Shown piece after piece: positions 1 through 5,652 of a stretch of DNA of 5,659 bases. A model generated the notes under the pieces. The model made no database searches and was not told the DNA's origin. It saw only the letters and a list, made by a program, of their open reading frames with translations. A program made the position numbers and the translations under genes. Source of the stretch: an uncultured Alphaproteobacteria bacterium (lineage in GTDB: Bacteria; Pseudomonadota; Alphaproteobacteria; Micavibrionales; Micavibrionaceae); assembly GCA_934538895.1 (NCBI GenBank), contig CAKTCH010000114.1, positions 1 to 5,659 of the forward strand, written 5' to 3'. Position 1 is the stretch's first letter. Every line of letters starts with the position of its first letter.

Positions 1-56
1 GAGGGATCTTATCAAGTTTAAACCGGGTCAGATCCCTCGGCTGCGCTCGGGATGAC
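1..56. repeat. Hairpin-rich intergenic element, probably a dispersed repeat
   Basis: Two overlapping inverted repeats are visible. GAGGGATCT at 1-9 pairs with AGATCCCTC at 30-38, with 20 bases between that include the palindrome GTTTAAAC (16-23). ATCCC at 32-36 pairs with GGGAT at 49-53 around a GC-rich centre. The text GATCCCTCGG...CTCGGGATGAC resembles short intergenic elements that recur many times in diverse bacterial genomes. Only one copy is in this window, so its repeat status is inferred from that resemblance. It lies about 70 bases beyond the stop of the minus-strand gene at 128-1114 and could help end that transcript, although no clear T-run follows on the minus strand. Confidence 0.45.
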
Positions 57-127
57 GGTGTTCTCTGGATTTCGTTGTGCACGCCGTGTTTGATTTTTAT
101 AGTTTCCGGAATTATCGCCCCCTGCGC

Positions 128-1114
128 CTAAGCCATTTCCGGCACCAGAGTCAGTGAACGCACATTGATATCCCGGCGCGGGGCGTAATGGACGGCGCCG
201 GAAGCGATGTTGAACGATTCCTTCGGGCTGAACTTGCGCTTGAACGCATCCAGGCTTTCCGTCTCCGAGCCGCCGAAATTCAGGCCGGTGACGCCCTGCG
301 CGGCCAGCGTGCGGCATGTATGCACGACCTGGTAATCGGCCATGCCCGTGAGCGACGCGTCGCACAGATTGGCCAGCAGGTTGGCCGTACCTTTGAAAGC
401 CTTGTCATGGACGGTAAAGCCCAGCGGGCGGCGGCCCTGGAGATAGACATGGCCGCCGAACATTTCTGGCCACTGCGCGATCATGCCGAACATGGTTTCA
501 TAATAAGAATGATCGGTATCCTCCGCGCCGTCGCGCACCAGCATACTGCCTTCCCAGTATTTCAGGGCCGCTTTCATCGCGCGCAGGGCGCGCGGATCGT
601 CGAGGCCGATCGTCTCGACCTTATCCTCGACCTGATGGCATTTATTGCGAATCCTGGCGAAGGCGCGCCCCGCCAGCGCGCTGACGCGCTTTGTATCGAG
701 GACATGCACGGGATAGCGCCAGTCCATCACTTCCTCGGTGATGGTTTCGATACGATTGGGCGTATTGTCATTGCGTTGCGCCAGCGCCGCGCGCACATGC
801 TCGAATTCTTCCGCCGTGAAACGCGCCAGTTGCACCCCGCCCGCCGGCGGCGTGATCTGCGACAGGACGGACGCGGTCAGGCGCCCCTTGTCTTTCCTGC
901 CGGACGCGCCGATTTCAGGAAAGACCAAAAGGCGGTCGGCTACGTTCGGATGGCGGCAAACCACCAGAACGGCGTCATATCCTTCGTGAATCCAAGCGCC
1001 CTTGCGGCCCGTCAGCAGATAATAAAGCGGCGCGTTTAAATACGTATCCCCACGCGCCACGGAATCATGACGGACTCGGGCGTTGAACTGCTCGATGAGC
1101 AAGCTGGTCCCCAC
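128..1114 (-). CDS. GNAT-fold protein resembling DUF2156 / LPG_synthase_C family
   Basis: Predicted soluble protein of 328 residues with no signal peptide or membrane segment. The start is a GTG preceded by AAAGG with a 7-base spacer; no better in-frame start is seen. The C-terminal two thirds resemble the DUF2156 (phosphatidylglycerol lysyltransferase C-terminal) group of GNAT-fold proteins. A block MDWRYPVHVLD (residues 130-140) leads into a basic stretch with RIRNKCHQ. A late block at about 277-297 contains NFGGSETESLDAFK followed by RKFSP, comparable to the asparagine-containing strand and Lys/Pro-ending helix of that family. The membrane domain of true MprF-type enzymes is absent. Family knowledge suggests aminoacyl or acyl transfer, but the substrate cannot be read here. 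The gene lies 73 bases downstream of the XRE regulator on the same strand and may be cotranscribed with it. It is confidently a gene; the family call is moderate and the function unknown. A long open frame on the opposite strand is its shadow. Confidence 0.7.
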   Translation of the reverse strand: MGTSLLIEQFNARVRHDSVARGDTYLNAPLYYLLTGRKGAWIHEGYDAVLVVCRHPNVADRLLVFPEIGASGRKDKGRLTASVLSQITPPAGGVQLARFTAEEFEHVRAALAQRNDNTPNRIETITEEVMDWRYPVHVLDTKRVSALAGRAFARIRNKCHQVEDKVETIGLDDPRALRAMKAALKYWEGSMLVRDGAEDTDHSYYETMFGMIAQWPEMFGGHVYLQGRRPLGFTVHDKAFKGTANLLANLCDASLTGMADYQVVHTCRTLAAQGVTGLNFGGSETESLDAFKRKFSPKESFNIASGAVHYAPRRDINVRSLTLVPEMA

Positions 1115-1135
1115 AACACAACCTTTCCGAGTAAC

Positions 1136-1173
1136 TACATGATGAATGTAATATACTTTGGGTTGTATTACAA
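1136..1173. promoter_or_regulatory. Pair of small palindromes between the regulator and the GNAT-fold gene
   Basis: The 73-base spacer 1115-1187 is very AT-rich and holds two perfect inverted repeats: TACAT-N5-ATGTA (1136-1150) and TTGTATTACAA (1163-1173, 5-bp arms around one base). Between them, on the minus strand, lies TATATT (1155-1150), which could be a -10 element for the GNAT-fold gene. No convincing -35 stands at the right distance. These may be a protein-binding site or a weak internal promoter; neither palindrome matches the TTCAA-N6-TTGAA sites near 1860 and 1925. Confidence 0.3.
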
Positions 1174-1187
1174 GAAATTATGTATAA

Positions 1188-1832
1188 TTATGGCGTTATA
1201 TCATGCGTGGGTATGATGGAATTTTTCCAAAGTATTTCAAAGCGTTGCGCTTCCGCTTCAAAGGCGGAGCGGCTATGAATCAAAATAATCATCGACTCAT
1301 TCCATAGTTGCAACGCTACTTTTCCGCCGTAAATGAAGGTGGTCATGCCGGATTCATAGCCCGCGCGCGGCAGCCATCTATAGTAATTTTCAGGCTGCAA
1401 AAAGTAGCGATCGCCCTCGCGGCACAGTAGGCGCTCGGTGATGTGCGCCCTGGTCAGGCGCTCCAGATGGCTTTTCAGTTTATCAGGGTGGGCATTGTGG
1501 GAACGCTCTTCGTCGAGATTGGCGATCAGCACTTCCCCGCCTGTATTTACAAGGGTTTCGTAGATGTCATCCCATAAATGGGGCAACGTATCGTCGCCCT
1601 TCAGGATACGCACGGTATCGCGCCGCTTATGCACGCCGTAATCGCCGACGAATTCAATATCATGCTTTTCAAAGGCGGCGCGGATGGCCAGCAGGGATTC
1701 CCCGCGCACATCCTTGACCCCGCGTTCGAAATTATTGATGGCGGTTTTTGAAAGCGCGGCAGCGTCCGCCAGGTGCTGCTGCGTCCAGTTCAAAAGGCCC
1801 CGCGCGGCCCGGCATTGTTCTTTTGTGATCAT
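1188..1832 (-). CDS. XRE-family HTH regulator with C-terminal PLD-like/TrmB-like sensor domain
   Basis: Predicted DNA-binding regulator of 214 residues. The N-terminus begins MITKEQCRAARGLLNWTQ, a typical XRE opening. The helix-turn-helix spans about residues 3-60, with helix two around QQHLADAAA (18-26) and the recognition helix around KTAINNFERG (29-38). A linker is followed by a domain (about 85-214) ending in TFIYGGKVALQLWNES, a hydrophobic strand, then a helix with FEILWKNS. That pattern resembles the sensor domain of TrmB-like regulators, a PLD-like fold. No HxKxxxxD catalytic motif is present, so it is probably a ligand-binding module; the ligand is unknown. An upstream in-frame ATG at 1847 would add five residues. 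I prefer 1832 because family members start at this point, though its AAGG lies only three bases upstream and neither start has a good ribosome site. The gene is divergent from the 96-residue gene and shares a palindrome-rich control region, which suggests autoregulation. Confidence 0.85.
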   Translation of the reverse strand: MITKEQCRAARGLLNWTQQHLADAAALSKTAINNFERGVKDVRGESLLAIRAAFEKHDIEFVGDYGVHKRRDTVRILKGDDTLPHLWDDIYETLVNTGGEVLIANLDEERSHNAHPDKLKSHLERLTRAHITERLLCREGDRYFLQPENYYRWLPRAGYESGMTTFIYGGKVALQLWNESMIILIHSRSAFEAEAQRFEILWKNSIIPTHDITP

Positions 1833-1855
1833 GGGCCTTAATATCATGAATTTTT

Positions 1856-1871
1856 TTCAATTTAAATTGAA
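1856..1871. promoter_or_regulatory. Palindromic operator 1 (TTCAA-N6-TTGAA)
   Basis: TTCAATTTAAATTGAA is a perfect 16-bp palindrome. It lies in the predicted untranslated leader of the XRE regulator, about 16-31 bases after its predicted transcription start. It has the same length and outer half-sites (TTCAA...TTGAA, six-base centre) as the second palindrome at 1917-1932, with centres 61 bp apart, close to six helical turns. Binding by the adjacent XRE protein is inferred. Confidence 0.6.
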
Positions 1872-1888
1872 TTTTTGCAAAATAATGG

Positions 1889-1917
1889 TTGCCATTGTAT
1901 GGTAATATGAATATAAT
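1889..1917 (+). promoter_or_regulatory. Sigma70-type promoter for the 96-residue gene (and possibly rnr)
   Basis: The -35 element is TTGCCA (1889-1894) and the -10 is a perfect TATAAT (1912-1917), separated by exactly 17 bases. Transcription would start near 1924, leaving a leader of about 44 bases before the ATG at 1968. The -10 overlaps the palindrome at 1915-1934, so a protein bound there should block this promoter. This is the best promoter in the window. Confidence 0.7.
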
Positions 1918-1921
1918 TCAA
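1894..1921 (-). promoter_or_regulatory. Divergent promoter for the XRE regulator
   Basis: Read on the minus strand, TTGAAT (1921-1916) serves as -35 and TACAAT (1899-1894) as -10, with a 16-base spacer. Transcription would start near 1887, giving a leader of about 55 bases to the start at 1832. The element sits face to face with the plus-strand promoter and shares its DNA. The -35 lies inside the palindrome at 1915-1934, so occupancy there would affect both directions. Confidence 0.5.
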
Positions 1922-1934
1922 CAATAGTTGAATT
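1915..1934. promoter_or_regulatory. Palindromic operator 2 (TTCAA-N6-TTGAA core)
   Basis: AATTCAAC (1915-1922) and GTTGAATT (1927-1934) form perfect 8-bp arms around AATA. The 16-bp core at 1917-1932 has the same TTCAA-N6-TTGAA plan as the palindrome at 1856-1871. It covers the end of the plus-strand -10 and its start site, and the minus-strand -35, which is the placement expected of a repressor operator. The protein is inferred to be the adjacent XRE regulator. Confidence 0.6.
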
Positions 1935-1967
1935 TTGTACCACTTAGTAACACCGGGGAGGAATCAA

Positions 1968-2258
1968 ATGGTCAAACCAACACACACTTGTCATCAGCTT
2001 TCGCTGCAACGCTGCCGTCAATACATCGCCCATATTCATGCGCTGATTTACATGGAGGGGCCTGGTCGCGGCAAAGCCTGCGCGGTTCACGATAATATTC
2101 ACAGCCTGCTATCCCTGCTGGATCAGGAATTGCAGGAAAACCAGAAACGCCTGACCACGGACGAACCGGTCGCCGCGCCGCCACGCCGCAGAAATACGCA
2201 GGGCAATGTCTATCATTTCCGGCCATCGCCGGAAACGACGGCCCATACGCACTCCTGA
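1968..2258 (+). CDS. Hypothetical 96-residue His-rich protein
   Basis: I do not recognise this protein. The ATG at 1968 is chosen because a full GGAGG Shine-Dalgarno (1957-1961) lies six bases upstream; an in-frame TTG 33 bases earlier has no such signal. The product appears cytosolic, with no signal peptide or membrane segment. Residues 10-62 look helical and amphipathic, for example HSLLSLLDQELQENQKRL (45-62). The tail is a flexible Pro/Arg-rich segment with RRR at 73-75, ending AHTHS. It carries nine histidines (6, 9, 22, 24, 41, 45, 83, 93, 95) and three cysteines (8, 16, 38), many in the N-terminal half, so metal binding is conceivable but not shown. It has the strongest promoter and ribosome site in the window, under the apparent control of the XRE operator. 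rnr begins 67 bases downstream on the same strand, so read-through is likely. Confidence 0.75.
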   Translation: MVKPTHTCHQLSLQRCRQYIAHIHALIYMEGPGRGKACAVHDNIHSLLSLLDQELQENQKRLTTDEPVAAPPRRRNTQGNVYHFRPSPETTAHTHS

Positions 2259-2325
2259 AAGCGGCGGCGCCGTCATCCAGTTATCCATTCCGTCAGGGGC
2301 GGTTGTGTGCTCTAATATAGAAAGT

Positions 2326-4650
2326 ATGAACAAGCACACACTCTCCCCTGACAATATACTGCGCTTTCTTTCCGAAAGCCCGACGCCGCTGACCAAGCGT
2401 GAGATCGCCCAGGCCTTTCACGTCAAGGGCGAGGACGGGCGCATCGTGCTGAAAGACATTCTGCGCGAGATGGAGCAAAGCGGCGCGATCATCAAACAGG
2501 CGGGGCAGGCTTATAGCGTGCCCAGGGGCCTGCCCAGTGTGGCGATGATTGAGATTACCGATACCGACGCCGATGGCGACCTGCTGGCAAAACCTACTGA
2601 ATGGGACGGCCACACGCAGGGCGACATGCCGCGCATCGAAGTTGCCCCCGACTCCAAAAGCCAGGCCCTAGGCCCCGGCGACCGGGCGCTGGCGCGGCTG
2701 AAGCGCCTGTCCGACAGGCTTTACGAGGCGGAAGTGATCCGCACGATGGACGCGCCGCAGAACCGCGTGCTGGGTGTGGCCGTGCGTATTGGACGCGGCT
2801 TTATCCTGAAGCCGACCGACCGCAAGGCCAAATATGAATTCGATATCGCGCCCGCCGATATGAACGGCGCCCAGGCAGGCGATCTGTGCATCGCCGAGGT
2901 ACAGCCCGCGCGCGGCCTGCGCAACAAGCGCGTGCGCGTTCTGGAAGTGATCGGCCAGCAGGACGACCCCAAAGCCATCAGCCTTGTGGCCATGCATATG
3001 GTCGGCATCAAGCCGGAATTCCCGAGGGCCGTCATCGATGAAACCAAAGCTATGATCGTGCCCGATCTCAAAGGCCGCGAAGATCTTCGCCCGATTCCTC
3101 TGGTCACGATCGACGGCGCCGATGCGCGCGATTTCGACGATGCCGTCTTTGCCGAAGAGACGGATGACGGCGGCTTCCACCTGATCGTGGCGATCGCCGA
3201 TGTCGCTTACTATGTCACATTCCATAGCTCCCTGAACAAGGAAGCGCTGCGCCGGGGTAATTCGACCTATTTCCCCGATCGCGTCGTACCGATGCTGCCG
3301 GAACGGCTGTCCAACGATCTGTGCTCACTCATGCCGCGCGAGAACCGCGCTACGCTCGCCGTGCATATGTGGATCGACAGGCAGGGTAAATTACAGAAAT
3401 ATAAGTTCGTGCGCGGCCTGATGTGTTCCGAAGCGCGCCTGACTTATGAGCAGGTGCAGGCGGCCCGCGACGGGGTGACCGACGATGTGACCGGGCCGTT
3501 GATGGAACGCGTGATTAACCCGCTTTACAAAGCCTATAATATTTTATGGAAGGCCCGCGCGGAACGCGGCGCGCTCGATCTCGACCTGCCGGAGCGGCGT
3601 ATCGTCATTAACGAAAAGAATGAAATGGCCGGCGTGAAACTGCGCGAGCGTCTGGACGCGCACAAGCTGATCGAGGAATTCATGATCCTCGCCAACGTCG
3701 CGGCGGCGATGGCGCTGGAAGCGCGCAATGTGCCCTGCGTTTACCGCGTGCACGACCGCCCCTCGCCGGAAAAGCTGGACGCGGTGCGCGATTTTATCGA
3801 AGGTTTCGGCCTGTCCCTGCCCAAGGGGCAGGTGCTGAAACCCGCGCAGATCAACCAGTTGCTGCATAAGGCCGCGGACCTGCCTTACAGCCAGGTGATC
3901 TCGCAAGTGGTCCTGCGCTGCCAGTCGCAGGCGCACTACGACCCGGAAAATTCCGGCCATTTCGGGCTGGCGCTGCAACGTTATGCGCACTTCACCTCCC
4001 CTATTCGCCGCTATGCCGACCTGCTGATCCACCGCGCCCTGATCCGTGCTTACGGCCTCGGCCCCGGCGGGCTGGACGATGAGGAAATGGTGCGGCTGGA
4101 GGAGATGGCGCAGCATATCTCCGAAACAGAACGCAAAAGCATGGAGGCGGAGCGTTCCGCCGTCGATCGCTTCACCGCCGCCTTCCTGTCTGAGCGCACG
4201 GGCGGAGAATTCGAGGGCCGCATTACCGGCGTCACGCGCTTCGGCCTGTTCGTGTCGTTGCAGGAAACGGGCGCGGACGGCATCGTGCCCATCCGTACCC
4301 TGCCTGACGATTTTTACGATCACGATGAAAAGCAACACGCGCTGATCGGGCGGCGTTCGGGGCGGCTCTATCGTCTGGGTGCCGAAATTCGCGTGCGGCT
4401 GGCGGAAGCCGATCCCGTCACGGGCGGCATGGTGTTCCATGTCACGAATACAGACAGCGCCGATATTCCTGGCCTGACGATGGCGGCCCCCCGGCCTTTC
4501 CCCGGCAAATCACGCAGCGCAAAACGCAGCTGGGGCAAGAAGAACAAGGCTGAAAGCGGCGGCAGACGCCACGCCGCCGGAGACGGCCCACGCCCGTCAA
4601 GGGGCGGGAAATCCCGCGGCTCGCCTGTAAAGGGCAAGAAACGACGCTAA
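2326..4650 (+). CDS. rnr: Ribonuclease R (3'-5' exoribonuclease, RNB family)
   Basis: RNase R is a cytosolic, processive, hydrolytic 3'-5' exoribonuclease that degrades structured RNA and takes part in RNA quality control, including trans-translation. The product is 774 residues, close to the usual 750-820. An N-terminal winged-helix segment (about 6-62, with SPTPLTKREIAQAFHV) is followed by cold-shock/OB domains; the second includes GRGFILKPTDRK (from 156). The RNB domain then carries the metal-binding aspartates D263, D269, D271 and D272 in IDGADARDFDDAV, the block GNSTYFPDRVVPMLP (from 311), and YAHFTSPIRRYADLLIHR (553-570), which holds the conserved catalytic arginine. An S1 domain runs from about 626 to 705, ending in a Lys/Arg-rich tail (about 724-774) as in other RNase R proteins. 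The start at 2326 matches family N-termini; an in-frame ATG at 2206 would overlap the preceding gene by 53 bases. The ribosome site is weak (GAAAG), and TCTAAT/TAATAT at 2311-2318 is only a -10-like match. Confidence 0.97.
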   Translation: MNKHTLSPDNILRFLSESPTPLTKREIAQAFHVKGEDGRIVLKDILREMEQSGAIIKQAGQAYSVPRGLPSVAMIEITDTDADGDLLAKPTEWDGHTQGDMPRIEVAPDSKSQALGPGDRALARLKRLSDRLYEAEVIRTMDAPQNRVLGVAVRIGRGFILKPTDRKAKYEFDIAPADMNGAQAGDLCIAEVQPARGLRNKRVRVLEVIGQQDDPKAISLVAMHMVGIKPEFPRAVIDETKAMIVPDLKGREDLRPIPLVTIDGADARDFDDAVFAEETDDGGFHLIVAIADVAYYVTFHSSLNKEALRRGNSTYFPDRVVPMLPERLSNDLCSLMPRENRATLAVHMWIDRQGKLQKYKFVRGLMCSEARLTYEQVQAARDGVTDDVTGPLMERVINPLYKAYNILWKARAERGALDLDLPERRIVINEKNEMAGVKLRERLDAHKLIEEFMILANVAAAMALEARNVPCVYRVHDRPSPEKLDAVRDFIEGFGLSLPKGQVLKPAQINQLLHKAADLPYSQVISQVVLRCQSQAHYDPENSGHFGLALQRYAHFTSPIRRYADLLIHRALIRAYGLGPGGLDDEEMVRLEEMAQHISETERKSMEAERSAVDRFTAAFLSERTGGEFEGRITGVTRFGLFVSLQETGADGIVPIRTLPDDFYDHDEKQHALIGRRSGRLYRLGAEIRVRLAEADPVTGGMVFHVTNTDSADIPGLTMAAPRPFPGKSRSAKRSWGKKNKAESGGRRHAAGDGPRPSRGGKSRGSPVKGKKRR

Positions 4651-4651
4651 A

Positions 4652-4678
4652 ATTGCGGGAAGGCCTTCCCGCCGCAAT
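4652..4678. terminator. Convergent hairpin terminator after rnr and the minus-strand operon
   Basis: GCGGGAAGGCCTTCCCGC (4655-4672) is a perfect 18-bp palindrome beginning five bases after the rnr stop. The outer ATTGC (4652-4656) can alternatively pair with GCAAT (4674-4678) across a small bulge. On the minus strand the hairpin is followed directly by AATTTTAG, so it works better as an intrinsic terminator for the operon coming from 5476. On the plus strand the following CGCAATAACGTTT has little T-run, so rnr termination may be partial or depend on Rho. Confidence 0.65.
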
Positions 4679-4762
4679 AACGTTTGGAAATATACACCTG
4701 CGTGAAGATAATCCGTGCCATAGCGCATAAAAACGGAGTTTCTCAGAATGGCGCCGGAAAGA

Positions 4763-5107
4763 TCAAGGGGCCGGTGAATCCGCGTTTTTCTGGCGTTCCC
4801 GCATTATGCTCATGCATTCATCATATGTCATGGCGTGGTCCGGATTTTTTACCGCCCGTTTCTCATCCTCTGCCGCATCAGCGGAGAGTTTATCGAAATA
4901 GTTTTGGAGATTCCGGAACTTTTTTTCCAGATGGTTACAACCGGTTTCCGCTGACATGCGGCCTAACTCGGCTAGCTCTCTAAGAGAAGAATTGTCAAGG
5001 CGAACATCCGTTTTACGTTCCTCAGAACTATCTATAATCGTTGTTCCTAACATAGTCGCTACTAGAAAGGGAGCGAATATCTCCATGAACTTATCTGGTG
5101 CACTCAT
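4763..5107 (-). CDS. Small membrane-anchored two-cysteine protein, paralogue of its neighbour
   Basis: I do not recognise a named family. The product has 114 residues; the ATG at 5107 is preceded by GGAG with a six-base spacer. Residues 10-25 (IFAPFLVATMLGTTII) form one hydrophobic segment, suggesting an N-terminal membrane anchor or uncleaved signal. The rest is charged and mainly helical, with two cysteines, C57 and C98. From C57 to C98 it aligns without gaps to C55-C96 of the neighbouring protein (16 of 42 identical, including KN..AMT..EC at the end). If this part is periplasmic, the cysteines may form a disulfide. It is the second gene of a two-gene operon, 45 bases after the first, and ends 84 bases before the hairpin terminator. 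It is richer in A+T than rnr. The function is unknown; a role at the inner membrane is inferred only from the anchor. Confidence 0.75.
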   Translation of the reverse strand: MSAPDKFMEIFAPFLVATMLGTTIIDSSEERKTDVRLDNSSLRELAELGRMSAETGCNHLEKKFRNLQNYFDKLSADAAEDEKRAVKNPDHAMTYDECMSIMRERQKNADSPAP

Positions 5108-5152
5108 TCAATTCTCCATAAAGCTTGATATAAACAAGAAAATATTCCGGTG

Positions 5153-5476
5153 TTACTGCGGGTGAGGCCGGCCAGCCTTCACCTTCTGGCATTCTTCTTC
5201 GGTCATGGCGAAATTTAAATTTTTTGTTACCGGTTTTTCTTCCCCGATAGCTTTCAATTGCAGGTCGTCGATGTGATCCTGAAATTTGCGGGACGTTTTT
5301 GTCTCCTCAGTACAGGACGCGATCACGGTTATCTTCCCCTTTTCGGCCTGCTCTTTGCTTTGTCCATCCAGCTTAATGCCTGTTTCAAAAACCCCAAAAG
5401 TCGTCGCGGCCACAAACGCAAGCCCTGCACCGGCGCCCCCTATAACACGCGCAAATTGAGCCTCTCTCTTGTTCAT
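5153..5476 (-). CDS. Small membrane-anchored two-cysteine protein, first gene of the operon
   Basis: I do not recognise a named family. The product has 107 residues; the ATG at 5476 follows AGAGGG (5488-5483) with a six-base spacer. A short basic N-terminus (MNKREAQFAR) precedes a Gly/Ala-rich hydrophobic segment at about 11-30, typical of a signal anchor with the C-terminus outside the cytoplasm. The exported part would be charged and helical, with two cysteines, C55 and C96. These have exactly the same spacing as C57 and C98 of the downstream gene, and the intervening 42 residues align without a gap at about 38% identity. The shared end is KN-x3-AMT-x2-EC. The protein closes with a short RPHPQ tail. 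Tandem duplication followed by divergence is the straightforward origin. A promoter is visible just upstream, divergent from that of the gene beyond the right edge. Confidence 0.75.
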   Translation of the reverse strand: MNKREAQFARVIGGAGAGLAFVAATTFGVFETGIKLDGQSKEQAEKGKITVIASCTEETKTSRKFQDHIDDLQLKAIGEEKPVTKNLNFAMTEEECQKVKAGRPHPQ

Positions 5477-5511
5477 CTTAAACCCTCTCGCGATTAAATG
5501 TATTCATGCGC

Positions 5512-5540
5512 ATACTAATATTATGAGAAATTCACATCAA
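5512..5540 (-). promoter_or_regulatory. Candidate promoter of the two-gene minus-strand operon
   Basis: On the minus strand TTGATG (5540-5535) and TAGTAT (5517-5512) are separated by 17 bases, giving a start near 5505 and a leader of about 30 bases. The match is moderate (each element about four of six). The palindrome ATGCGCAT (5506-5513) covers the predicted start site and could be an operator or chance. Confidence 0.4.
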
Positions 5541-5562
5541 GGAGATTTATGCTGCTATTTCC

Positions 5563-5590
5563 TTGACATTCTTTTGGAAATCCGTAAATT
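5563..5590 (+). promoter_or_regulatory. Promoter for a gene starting at or beyond the right edge
   Basis: A perfect -35 TTGACA (5563-5568) and TAAATT (5585-5590) are separated by 16 bases. Transcription would start near 5597. About 50 bases later AAGGA (5648-5652) is placed to serve a start codon near 5660, just past the end. The gene might be rpmG, judging only from the common order around rnr in alphaproteobacteria. Confidence 0.55.
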
Positions 5591-5620
5591 ACGGCCCTGT
5601 TCCATCAGGTTTTGGGCCGT
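5591..5620 (+). repeat. Inverted repeat ACGGCCC / GGGCCGT downstream of the promoter
   Basis: ACGGCCC (5591-5597) pairs perfectly with GGGCCGT (5614-5620) around 16 bases that contain a smaller CCTG/CAGG pairing. The T-rich TTTCCCTTTT follows, so the shape recalls an intrinsic terminator or attenuator. However, the 5' arm lies between the -10 and the predicted start, so a transcript from this promoter would lack most of it. It would fold fully only in RNA entering from upstream; otherwise it may be a protein-binding site. Confidence 0.4.
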
Positions 5621-5647
5621 TTCCCTTTTGAAATGCCCTATTATTAC

Positions 5648-5652
5648 AAGGA
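5648..5652 (+). promoter_or_regulatory. Ribosome-binding site for a gene beyond the window
   Basis: AAGGA is followed by seven bases to the window end, the right spacing for a start codon at about 5660. No coding sequence is inside the window, so the product cannot be seen. Confidence 0.45.

Noticed and set aside
188..1039. Long plus-strand open frame (283 codons) opposite the GNAT-fold gene
   Set aside because: Arg/Ala/His-rich composition typical of an antisense shadow of a GC-rich gene, no ribosome site, and the minus-strand protein has recognisable family blocks.
2206..2325. Upstream ATG extension of rnr (40 extra residues)
   Set aside because: It would overlap the 96-residue gene by 53 bases, has no ribosome site, and the extra residues do not resemble RNase R N-termini.
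3544..4440. Minus-strand open frame of 298 codons inside rnr
   Set aside because: It lies wholly opposite conserved RNB and S1 coding sequence and has no family motif; a shadow frame.
4684..4983. Plus-strand open frame after rnr
   Set aside because: Overlaps the minus-strand two-cysteine gene, whose paralogy and ribosome site support it; no signals support the plus frame.
5549..5566. Five-codon mini-ORF (MLLFP) behind AAGGAG on the plus strand
   Set aside because: It lies upstream of the predicted start near 5597 and ends within the -35, so it would not be in that transcript; the spacer is only four bases. Probably chance.
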